Shown here: positions 17,067-24,545 of the stretch, one piece after another | Layout of the letters: every line of letters begins with the position of its first letter | Numbering within the stretch: the stretch's first letter is position 1 | Origin: Gammaproteobacteria bacterium | GTDB lineage: Bacteria; Pseudomonadota; Gammaproteobacteria; Pseudomonadales; Porticoccaceae | Length of the DNA stretch: 64,000 nt | Assembly (NCBI GenBank): GCA_016191205.1 | Contig: JACPPB010000009.1 | Coordinates: 62,001-126,000, forward strand | Direction of reading: 5' to 3' | Position numbers and translations under genes: made by a program | The notes under the pieces: generated by a model | What the model was told of the DNA's origin: nothing | The model's database searches: none | Seen by the model: the letters and a program-made list of their open reading frames with translations, nothing else

Positions 17067-17915
17067 ATGACGCCCCCGAACAGCCCCCGCGCCCGGTTTG
17101 CCGCCCAGCTCGGCCGGCCGGACGCCGAGATCGATCTGATCGAGGCCGCGCTGCTGATCGCCGCCGAGCACGACGTCGGCGTGAATCTGGCGTCGTGCCG
17201 CGCGCAGCTCGACGCCCTGGCGCTGCGTGCGCGCCAGGTGCTGGCAACCCCGCATCCCGACGCCGCCCGGCTATGTGAGTTTGTTGCCGGGACCGAAGGT
17301 TTTCGCGGCAACGCCAGGGACTACTACAATCCCGACAACAGCTACCTCGACCGGGTGCTCGCAACCCGCGCCGGCATACCGATTTCGCTGGCGCTGATCT
17401 ACCTGCGCATTGCCGAAGCACTCGGCCTGGAAGCGGCGGGCGTCGGGTTCCCCGGCCATTTTCTGGTGCGGATCGCGGCACCCGGCAGCGCCACGGCCGA
17501 GCTGATCGATCCCTTCACCGGGCGCACCCTCAGCCGCGACGACTGTCGTGCGCTGCTCCACACGGGCACCCGGGGCACGGTGGAATTTTCCGAGCAACTG
17601 CTGCAACCCGCGCGCAAACGCGAGATCCTGCAGCGCATGCTGCGCAACCTGAAGATGATCTACCTTCAGCGCGAGGACTTCGGCGAGAGCTTGAGCCTGT
17701 GCGACCGCCTGCTGCTGATCGATGCCGATGCGCTGCAGGATGTAATGGATCGCGTTCTGATACTGGAGAAACTGGAGTGTTTCGGGCCGGCCGCCGACGA
17801 ACTGGAGCGGCTCGCGGCCCATGCCGAGTTCGCCGCCCGCCCCGAGGCGTTGGCGTCGGTCACGCGTAAAATCGAGCAGCTGCGCAGCCGCACCGGCAGC
17901 GCCACCCTGCACTGA
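17067..17915 (+). CDS. SirB1-like transglutaminase-fold/TPR protein
   Basis: 282-residue protein of the SirB1 family: an N-terminal transglutaminase-like domain, with the conserved YYNPDNSYLDRVLATRAGIP, ISLALIYLRIAEALGL and GFPGHFLVR, then helical repeats (about residues 185-280) with TPR-like spacing. In many proteobacteria this protein accompanies prfA/hemK, but here it is apart. The biochemical role is not established. AGGA lies 8 bases before the ATG. Confidence 0.85.
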   Translation: MTPPNSPRARFAAQLGRPDAEIDLIEAALLIAAEHDVGVNLASCRAQLDALALRARQVLATPHPDAARLCEFVAGTEGFRGNARDYYNPDNSYLDRVLATRAGIPISLALIYLRIAEALGLEAAGVGFPGHFLVRIAAPGSATAELIDPFTGRTLSRDDCRALLHTGTRGTVEFSEQLLQPARKREILQRMLRNLKMIYLQREDFGESLSLCDRLLLIDADALQDVMDRVLILEKLECFGPAADELERLAAHAEFAARPEALASVTRKIEQLRSRTGSATLH

Positions 17916-17940
17916 ACCGACACTTGAGAGCGAGCCCCGG

Positions 17941-18450
17941 ATGAATGATGCCGTCACACTCCCCAAAGCCAACCTGATGCAGAAATTCGCGGCCTCCCGC
18001 CCGGGCGCCTGGCTGCTGGCGCGCGTCGGGCATCATCTGGACCGGGTTTTTCTGCGTCTCTCCGGGGAGCGGATCATGTTGTCTGGCCTGCTCGTCGGGC
18101 TGCCCGTGGTGATGGTGGACGCCATCGGCGCCAGGACCGGCCGGGTGCGGCGCATCCCTCTGCTGTGCATCCGGGATCAGCAAGCGGAAGGCGACTTCGC
18201 CCTCATCGCGTCGAACTTCGGCCAGGGGCACAACCCCGCCTGGTACTTCAACCTGAAGGCCAATCCCGAAGTCTCCTGCACCCTGAACGGCAAGGTTGCG
18301 CGCTATCGTGCCCACGAAGCGGAGGGCGACGAGTATCAGCGCTTCTGGCGCTACGCGCTCGCCACCTATATCGGGTTCCCGGGCTACAAACAGCGGGCCG
18401 GCGCGCGCCGCATCCCGATCATGGTGCTGCGGCGGTTCGGCGGGGCGTAG
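17941..18450 (+). CDS. DDN-like nitroreductase/quinone reductase (possible F420 or flavin cofactor)
   Basis: 169-residue beta-barrel protein of the deazaflavin-dependent nitroreductase (DDN) family: GARTGRVRRIPLL, LIASNFGQGHNPAWYFNLKANP and a final RIPIMVLRR are typical. Mycobacterial relatives use F420H2. Most gammaproteobacteria lack F420, so this homologue may use another flavin or an imported cofactor; no F420 biosynthesis gene is in the window. It starts 25 bases after the SirB1-like gene and converges on frmA. Confidence 0.85.
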   Translation: MNDAVTLPKANLMQKFAASRPGAWLLARVGHHLDRVFLRLSGERIMLSGLLVGLPVVMVDAIGARTGRVRRIPLLCIRDQQAEGDFALIASNFGQGHNPAWYFNLKANPEVSCTLNGKVARYRAHEAEGDEYQRFWRYALATYIGFPGYKQRAGARRIPIMVLRRFGGA

Positions 18451-18499
18451 AAAAACACGGTCGGGCCATGGGCTCGGCAGCTTGTTGAAAGGCTGCTGA

Positions 18500-19606
18500 T
18501 CAGTACACCACCACCGCGCGGATACTTTCGCCCGCGTGCATCAGGTCGAAGCCGCGGTTGATGTCGGCGAGCGGCAAGGTGTGGGTGATCAGCGGATCGA
18601 TGCTGATTTTCCCCTCCATGTACCAGTCGACGATGCGTGGCACGTCGGTGCGGCCGCGGGCGCCGCCGAACGCGACCCCGTGCCAGGAGCGGCCGGTGAC
18701 GAGCTGGAATGGTCGGGTGGCGATTTCCTGGCCGGCGCCGGCCACCCCGATGATGTAGGACTCGCCCCAGCCCTTGTGGCAGCATTCCAGCGCCTGGCGC
18801 ATCACCTTGACGTTGCCGATGCACTCGAAGCTGTAGTCGGCCCCGCCCCGGGTGAGATCGAGCACCGCCGCCACCACGTCCGGTTCTTGCGAGGCATCGA
18901 TGAAATCGGTCATCCCGAACTGGCGCGCCAGCGCCACCTTGGCCGGATTGATATCGACGCCGATGATCTGGCGCGCCCCCACCAGACGCGCGCCCTGGAT
19001 CACATTGAGGCCGATGCCGCCGAGGCCGAACACCACCACCCGCGAACCGGGCTCCACCTTGGCACGAAACACCACGGCGCCGATGCCGGTGGTGACGCCG
19101 CAGCCGATGTAACAGATCTTGTCGAAGGGCGCGTCGGGGCGCACCTTGGCCAGCGCGATTTCGGGCAACACCGTGTAGTTGGAAAACGTCGAGCAGCCCA
19201 TGTAGTGCAAAAGCGGCTTGCCGTCGAGGGAGAAGCGGCTGCTGCCGTCTGGCATCCGGCCCTGGCCCTGGGTGGTGCGGATCGCCTGGCACAGATTGGT
19301 TTTCGGATGCAGGCAGTACTCGCACTGACGGCATTCGGGCGTGTACAGCGGGATCACATGATCGCCGGGCGCCACCGAGGTCACCCCCGCGCCCACTTCC
19401 ACCACCACGCCGGCGCCTTCGTGGCCCAGGATCGCCGGAAACAGGCCTTCGGGATCGTCACCCGACAGCGTGAAGGCATCCGTGTGGCAGATTCCGGTGG
19501 CCTTGACCTCGATCAGCACTTCACCGGCGCGCGGGCCTTCCAGGTCCACATCGCAGATCTCCAGGGGTTTGCCGGCGCCGAAGGCCACGGCGGCTTTGGT
19601 TTTCAT
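18500..19606 (-). CDS. frmA: S-(hydroxymethyl)glutathione dehydrogenase (class III alcohol dehydrogenase)
   Basis: NAD-dependent oxidation of the glutathione adduct of formaldehyde to S-formylglutathione; it also acts on GSNO and long alcohols. 368 residues. Catalytic zinc ligands are in GICHTDAF (C40) and GHEGAG (H62-E63); structural zinc cysteines are C92, C95, C98 and C106; the NAD loop is GLGGIG. ATG 19606 begins MKTKAAVAF as in the family. The usual partner, S-formylglutathione hydrolase, is not adjacent. gshB at 48644 supplies glutathione synthesis. Confidence 0.95.
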   Translation of the reverse strand: MKTKAAVAFGAGKPLEICDVDLEGPRAGEVLIEVKATGICHTDAFTLSGDDPEGLFPAILGHEGAGVVVEVGAGVTSVAPGDHVIPLYTPECRQCEYCLHPKTNLCQAIRTTQGQGRMPDGSSRFSLDGKPLLHYMGCSTFSNYTVLPEIALAKVRPDAPFDKICYIGCGVTTGIGAVVFRAKVEPGSRVVVFGLGGIGLNVIQGARLVGARQIIGVDINPAKVALARQFGMTDFIDASQEPDVVAAVLDLTRGGADYSFECIGNVKVMRQALECCHKGWGESYIIGVAGAGQEIATRPFQLVTGRSWHGVAFGGARGRTDVPRIVDWYMEGKISIDPLITHTLPLADINRGFDLMHAGESIRAVVVY

Positions 19607-19642
19607 AGGCAAGTCTCGGTCGAGAGAAACAGCACCAGGCAT

Positions 19643-20962
19643 TCAGCCCAGCACATCGCGAATCGATTGTCGCAACCGTGCGACGAACAGGTCAATTTCC
19701 GCTTCGCTGATGACCAGCGGCGGCGACATCACCAGGTTGTCGCCCACGGCGCGGCACAGCAGGCCGTTCTGCCAGCAGCGGTTATGCACCGGCACGCCAA
19801 CGCCGCCCGGGTATTTGGCCGGATCGGGCGCCAGGGTCACGGCGCCCAGCAGGCCGTAGTTGCGGATGTCGATCAGGTGCGGAATGTCGCGCAGGCTGTG
19901 CAGGGCATTTTCCCAGTAGCGACCGATGGGGCCGGAAGCGCGCGTCAGCAGCCCCTCGCGTTCGTAAATTTCGAAGGCGGCCAAGCCCGCTGCCGCCGCC
20001 ACCGGCGAGCCCGCGTAGGTATTGCCGTGGAAGATTTCCGGTGCGCCCGCGGGCGCCGCGTCGAAAATGGCCTGCTGGATGTCCCGGTGCACGAACACGC
20101 CACCCATGGGCACGGTGCCGCCATTGATGGCTTTGGCGGTGGTCATGATGTCCGGCGTCACGCCGAACTCGATGGCGGCGAAGACCGAGCCGGTGCGCCC
20201 GAAGCCGGTGACCACCTCGTCGAAGATCAGCAGGATGTCGTGGCGGGTACAGATCTCGCGCAGGCGTTGCAGATAACCCAAGGGTGGCGGCACCATGCCG
20301 CCGGCGCCGACGATGGGCTCCACCACCACCGCGCAGATATTCTCGGCGCCGCGCTGGGCGATGAGTTTTTCCAGGGCGTCGAGTTTGTGCGCGCCCTGTT
20401 CCGGCAGTCCGCGACTGAAGGCATTGGCGGGAATATCGAGCAGGTCGGGCAAAAAATCGACGTTGTCCAGGGTCGGAAAACCCTTGCGGTTGTTGGGAAT
20501 TCCTTGCAGCGAGGTGCCGCCGATATTGACGCCGTGGTAGCCGCGCTCGCGGGCGATGAAGCGCGTCTTGCCGGCCTTGCCCCGGGCGCGCTGCCAGACG
20601 TGGGCGATCTTCATCGCCGTCTCGACCGATTCGGAACCCGAGTTGGTGAAGAACACCCGGTCGAGCCCCGGCGGCGCATATTCCGCCAGTTTCTCGGCGA
20701 AACGAAAGGTCACCGGCGCACCGAACTGGAACGGTGGCGCGAAATCCATCTCCAGTAACTGCTTGTGGACGGCATCGGCGATTTCACGCCGGCTGTGGCC
20801 GAGATTGACGCACCAGAGCCCGGCAGTGATGTCGAGTACCTCGCGCCCGTCCGGCGTGTAGACGAAGCAGCCTTCGGCGCGCGCGATCAGGCGCGGGTTC
20901 TGGCGAAAGCCCCGCACATTGGTAAAAGGCTGCCACCAGTGGGTGAGATTGGGGTCGGTCAT
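19643..20962 (-). CDS. Omega-amino acid-pyruvate aminotransferase (class III)
   Basis: PLP-dependent class III transaminase of 439 residues. The PLP lysine is K277 in TTAKAINGG; the cofactor-binding FTNSGSESVETAMK and IFDEVVTGFGRTG are present. WWQPFTNVR at the N-terminus is typical of the beta-alanine/omega-amino-acid:pyruvate branch. The amino donor is unknown (beta-alanine, taurine or a diamine are options). It is divergent from the six-gene cluster at 21134, with a 171-base gap. It probably runs on into frmA, since the stop and the frmA start are only 36 bases apart. Confidence 0.92.
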   Translation of the reverse strand: MTDPNLTHWWQPFTNVRGFRQNPRLIARAEGCFVYTPDGREVLDITAGLWCVNLGHSRREIADAVHKQLLEMDFAPPFQFGAPVTFRFAEKLAEYAPPGLDRVFFTNSGSESVETAMKIAHVWQRARGKAGKTRFIARERGYHGVNIGGTSLQGIPNNRKGFPTLDNVDFLPDLLDIPANAFSRGLPEQGAHKLDALEKLIAQRGAENICAVVVEPIVGAGGMVPPPLGYLQRLREICTRHDILLIFDEVVTGFGRTGSVFAAIEFGVTPDIMTTAKAINGGTVPMGGVFVHRDIQQAIFDAAPAGAPEIFHGNTYAGSPVAAAAGLAAFEIYEREGLLTRASGPIGRYWENALHSLRDIPHLIDIRNYGLLGAVTLAPDPAKYPGGVGVPVHNRCWQNGLLCRAVGDNLVMSPPLVISEAEIDLFVARLRQSIRDVLG

Positions 20963-21133
20963 CGGAGGGTTCGGCGCGTGCGGGGGGTCGGCCAGTTTAA
21001 GTAAAAAAAGCAGTGCTTCCCAGTTCGGTTGCGACCCACTCGCAATTGGCCGGTTGACCTGCTATCGTCGGCGGGTGTCAGCACAAACATCAACTTGCAA
21101 CCGTAACCATATGATAACACTCCGGTCTTTCGC
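20963..21133. promoter_or_regulatory. Divergent promoter region of the transaminase gene and the ThDP cluster
   Basis: 171 bases between outward-reading genes. The last about 60 bases before the + strand start are clearly richer in A and T than the surroundings, as expected for a promoter, but no clear -35/-10 pair or operator repeat is visible. Confidence 0.3.
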
Positions 21134-22912
21134 ATGAGCTCACCCACCAGCGGAACGGCAATGGAAGGCCAACTACTTGAATACGGTGATCTGATCATCG
21201 CCTACCTGGAGCAACTGGGTGTCGAGTATGTGTTCGGCATCCCGGGTGGCGCGATCGAACCTTTCTACAACGCGCTGGCGCGCAGCGAACGCCGCGGTGG
21301 TCCCCGCGCCATCGTCGCGCGGCACGAGACCGGCGCCGCCTTCATGGCCGACGGCTACTCGCGCAACACCGGCAAGCTCGGTGTGTGCTGCGCCACCACC
21401 GGGCCGGGTGCCACCAACCTGATCACCGGGGTGGCCAGCGCCTACGAAAACCATATTCCGATGCTGGTGATTACGGCACAGACGGCGTTGTCGACGTTTG
21501 GCAGGGGAGCGCTGCAAGAATCATCCTGTACCGGAATCAACACGGTCGAACTGTTTCATTACTGCACCCGTTACAGCACGCTCATTTCGCATGTCGAGCA
21601 GTTCGAGCACAAGCTCACCACCGCCATCATGACGGCATTTGCATCGCCAATGGGCCCCGCTCATATCAGCGTACCGCTGGATGTAATGCGCAATGCCTAC
21701 CCTTACAAAGCCCCGAGCTTTTCACTGCCCAAGCTGCTTCAGAAGCCTGCCCTGTTTGATCAAGAAGCCGTCGACAAGCTTTATGACGAACTGATGGTCG
21801 CCAAGCATCCCGTATTTCTCTTGGGCGACGAGGCCGGAGAAGCCATAGGCCTGGTACTGACGCTCGCCATCAAGCTACAGGCTCAACTTATAGTCACTCC
21901 CCACGGCAAGAGCTTGGTTAGTCCGTTCCACCCCCTGTTTAGAGGAGTAATCGGATTTTCCGGCCATAAGAGCGCCCAGAACCTACTTTCTGATCCTCGT
22001 GTAGACAGAATTTTCGTCATTGGCGCTAATCTTGGGGAATGGGCGAGCAATGGTTGGGACCGACGCCTGTTTAGTCAGCGACTGATTCATATTGAGTCTA
22101 CCGAAGCGAATCTCGCCCGTACCCCGATGGCTGCACTCCATGTAAGAGGGCGAATAAAAACCATTTTCGAGCAGATACTGGATAAGTGCGGTCGGGAGCC
22201 CCGGCTGGTAGCAGTTGGCAAGTCCGATGGGCAGGGCGACCAAGACCCCGCCAAACGATATTTTTCCCTCGATGATGATGAGAAATATGATTCGGACGCG
22301 ACGCCGATCAAGCCGCAGCGATTGATGCGGATTCTGCCAACGATTTTTCCGCCCAATACCCACTATCTCGCTGACTCCGGGAACAGTTTTTCGTGGGCCA
22401 TTCACTACCTCCACCCCTATGACCGAAGGATGTCGGGGCAACGCGACGGCCGTGGTGGTTTGTTTCAGGTGGCCATGGAGTTCGCGTCCATGGGGTGGGC
22501 CATTGGCGGTGCAATTGGTGTAGCGCTGGCATGCCGACCCGACCCAGTGGTGTGTCTGGTCGGAGACGGCAGCATGTTGATGGCCGGGCAGGAAATAACA
22601 GTAGCCATTCAGGAAAAACTGCCAGTCATATTCGTTGTTCTAAACGACAGCGCCTATGGCATGGTCAAGCATGGCCAGAAAAAAACGGGCGCGGAACCTA
22701 TCGGCTACCGGCTGCCGCAGGTGGATTTCGCAGCCTTCGCCGAGTCCATGGGTGTGCCCGGTTATTTGATCAATTCGCCCCAAGACCTGCGCAGTCTGAA
22801 CGGTAGACAGATATGCGGGAGGGAAGGACCGAGTCTTCTGGACGTTCGAATTGATCCGGAAGAAGCGCCACCCATTGGTTTGAGAACCCAGGTACTTAGC
22901 CGGGACTGTTGA
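21134..22912 (+). CDS. ThDP-dependent acetolactate-synthase-like enzyme
   Basis: 592 residues in the three-domain acetolactate synthase/oxalyl-CoA decarboxylase layout. The catalytic glutamate is E65 (RHETGAAFMADGYSR), the glycine-rich TTGPGATNLITG follows, and the ThDP/Mg motif runs from G477-D478-G479 to N504. It should decarboxylate a 2-oxo acid and transfer the carbanion. It lacks an adjacent ilvH-type regulatory subunit, so it is unlikely to be the housekeeping branched-chain enzyme. Base composition drops from about 21480 to 22450. It is 9 bases from two citrate-synthase-fold genes, an unusual partnership. The acceptor substrate is unknown. Confidence 0.88.
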   Translation: MSSPTSGTAMEGQLLEYGDLIIAYLEQLGVEYVFGIPGGAIEPFYNALARSERRGGPRAIVARHETGAAFMADGYSRNTGKLGVCCATTGPGATNLITGVASAYENHIPMLVITAQTALSTFGRGALQESSCTGINTVELFHYCTRYSTLISHVEQFEHKLTTAIMTAFASPMGPAHISVPLDVMRNAYPYKAPSFSLPKLLQKPALFDQEAVDKLYDELMVAKHPVFLLGDEAGEAIGLVLTLAIKLQAQLIVTPHGKSLVSPFHPLFRGVIGFSGHKSAQNLLSDPRVDRIFVIGANLGEWASNGWDRRLFSQRLIHIESTEANLARTPMAALHVRGRIKTIFEQILDKCGREPRLVAVGKSDGQGDQDPAKRYFSLDDDEKYDSDATPIKPQRLMRILPTIFPPNTHYLADSGNSFSWAIHYLHPYDRRMSGQRDGRGGLFQVAMEFASMGWAIGGAIGVALACRPDPVVCLVGDGSMLMAGQEITVAIQEKLPVIFVVLNDSAYGMVKHGQKKTGAEPIGYRLPQVDFAAFAESMGVPGYLINSPQDLRSLNGRQICGREGPSLLDVRIDPEEAPPIGLRTQVLSRDC

Positions 22913-22921
22913 CGCAACATT

Positions 22922-23746
22922 ATGACTGCCAACCAATCCGAGACGATTTCGACCAAAATCTGGCGTGAAGAACCCGAGCCGGACAATCCCTTTGCCGCCC
23001 GGGCCTGCTATTGCTCGGGTTACGACGTCTACGGCGATCTGTTGGGGAAAATCACCTGGATCGAATATGTCTGGCTGTTGTTCCGGCTCGATCCGCCCAC
23101 CCCGGTGCAGAAAACCCTGCTCGAAGGTCTGGCGGTGGGGCTGGCCAATCCCGGGCCGCGCGATCCCAGCATACACGCCGCGATGAGCGCGGGGGTGGGA
23201 GGCTCGACCCACGCCTCCGCGCTCATCGCGGCCATCGCGGTCGGCGCCGGCAATCTGGGCGGCGCGCGGGAGGTGCTGACCGCGATGCAGTACTGGGCGC
23301 AGTGCGGCACCGATCTCGATGCCTGGCGCGGGATCATCGCGACGCCACCGGTGGAGGAGCGTACCGATGTGTGGCCCGCCATGGAACACACACCGGGCTT
23401 CGATCCCAACGGCGCGCGCTGTCCGACTCCGGTCCGGCAGTTGCTCGACCATCTGGCAACCCACAGTGACGGCGCGATACTCCCCTGGCTCGCCGCGCAC
23501 CGCGAAACCCTGGAGCAGTGCGCGGCCTCCCCGCTGGCGTTTTCCGGCGTAGCGGCCGCAACCCTGCACGAGCTGGGTTTCAGCCCCGAGCAAGGCGAGA
23601 TGCTGTTTCTGATGTTGCGTCTGCCTGGCGCCGCCGCCCATGCCCTGGAGCAGCACATGAACTGGGCACGATTTCCTTTTTTTGGCAGCGGCCTCACCCT
23701 GACCGACGATCCGGGTCCGGTTGCCAGGACGGGGAAGCAGCCATGA
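22922..23746 (+). CDS. Half-size citrate-synthase-fold protein A, atypical active site
   Basis: 274 residues resembling the citrate synthase/citryl-CoA lyase fold: DVYGDLLGKITWIEYVWLLFR at the N-terminus, ANPGPRDPS, and STHASALIAAIAVGAGNLGGARE. In citrate synthase the last motif contains a catalytic histidine before Gly-Gly-Ala; here that place is L112. The second histidine region (GFGH) reads TPGFDPNG, without a histidine. An aldol-type citrate reaction by the standard mechanism is therefore doubtful. Its last four bases (ATGA) overlap the start of a second protein of the same fold. I infer a hetero-oligomer, with function unknown. Confidence 0.72.
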   Translation: MTANQSETISTKIWREEPEPDNPFAARACYCSGYDVYGDLLGKITWIEYVWLLFRLDPPTPVQKTLLEGLAVGLANPGPRDPSIHAAMSAGVGGSTHASALIAAIAVGAGNLGGAREVLTAMQYWAQCGTDLDAWRGIIATPPVEERTDVWPAMEHTPGFDPNGARCPTPVRQLLDHLATHSDGAILPWLAAHRETLEQCAASPLAFSGVAAATLHELGFSPEQGEMLFLMLRLPGAAAHALEQHMNWARFPFFGSGLTLTDDPGPVARTGKQP

Positions 23747-24543
23747 CTGGGCCGGCAATGCTCAAGGAGTTCGAAGACAACTGGGTCACCGCCATGGGCG
23801 CCTGGTTTCCCGGCGAGCGGGTGGTGCTGCGGGGCAAGGATGTGCTGAGCGATCTGGGGCGACGGCCTTGGATGGAATATCTGGTTTACGCAATAACGGG
23901 AAGAGAATCACCCGAGTTGGCAAGACTAATCGAGGGTATCTGGGCCATTAGTTGCAGTTACCCTGATCCCAGATTGTGGAACAACCGAGTAGCTGCCTTA
24001 GCGGGAACCAGTCGATCAACAGGCGTATTGGCAATCGCCTCCGCCGTTTCGGTTACAGAGGCGACACTTTACGGATTGAGACCAATCAAGCGGGCGATGG
24101 ATTTTTTCTACCGCGCCGATAGCAAGCTGAAGCAAGGGCAATCCCTCGAAGAAGTGATTCGAACCGAACTCAAGAGCTTTAGGGTGGTGTCCGGTTATGG
24201 CAGGCCGATCGCCGAAACAGATGAACGTATTTCACCGCTGCTGAGATTTGCGAAGACCCTTGGCAAGGGTAACGGGCCCTATGTAAAACTAGCCCTCCAA
24301 GTCCACGACTATCTAAAGAACTCGAGATACAAAAACCAGATCAATATCGCTGCACTTGCTGCCGCGATCCTGGCGGATGAAGGGCTGTCGCCGGAGGACT
24401 TGTACAACCTCGCAACCTTGGCATTTGTTGCTGGCATGTTTCCCTGTTACATCGACGCAAGACAAAAGCCGGAGGGTGCGTTGTATCCATTGCGAACCAC
24501 CCGCATCAATTATAGGGGCGCTGAAACGCGGCACTGGGGATAA
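23743..24543 (+). CDS. Half-size citrate-synthase-fold protein B, atypical active site
   Basis: 266 residues, again citrate-synthase-like: DVLSDLGRRPWMEYLVYAITGR at the N-terminus and STGVLAIASAVSVTEATLYGLRP in the core. The place of the first catalytic histidine is Y110, and the second motif reads GYGRPIAETDER with R154 where GFGH has histidine. ATG 23743 overlaps the stop of protein A. The first 45 codons are GC-rich like the neighbours; from about 23880 the DNA becomes much richer in A and T, which suggests a recombination joint inside the gene. The stop is 2 bases from the TonB-dependent receptor start, so the genes are probably coupled. Confidence 0.72.
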   Translation: MTGPAMLKEFEDNWVTAMGAWFPGERVVLRGKDVLSDLGRRPWMEYLVYAITGRESPELARLIEGIWAISCSYPDPRLWNNRVAALAGTSRSTGVLAIASAVSVTEATLYGLRPIKRAMDFFYRADSKLKQGQSLEEVIRTELKSFRVVSGYGRPIAETDERISPLLRFAKTLGKGNGPYVKLALQVHDYLKNSRYKNQINIAALAAAILADEGLSPEDLYNLATLAFVAGMFPCYIDARQKPEGALYPLRTTRINYRGAETRHWG

Positions 24544-24545
24544 AG

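Noticed and set aside
18536-20758. 740-codon open frame on the plus strand
   Set aside because: It is antisense to frmA and the aminotransferase, both with complete motifs, and shows no domain of its own.
21134-22912. Housekeeping acetolactate synthase IlvB
   Set aside because: No regulatory subunit or other ilv gene is adjacent, and its neighbours are citrate-synthase-fold proteins.
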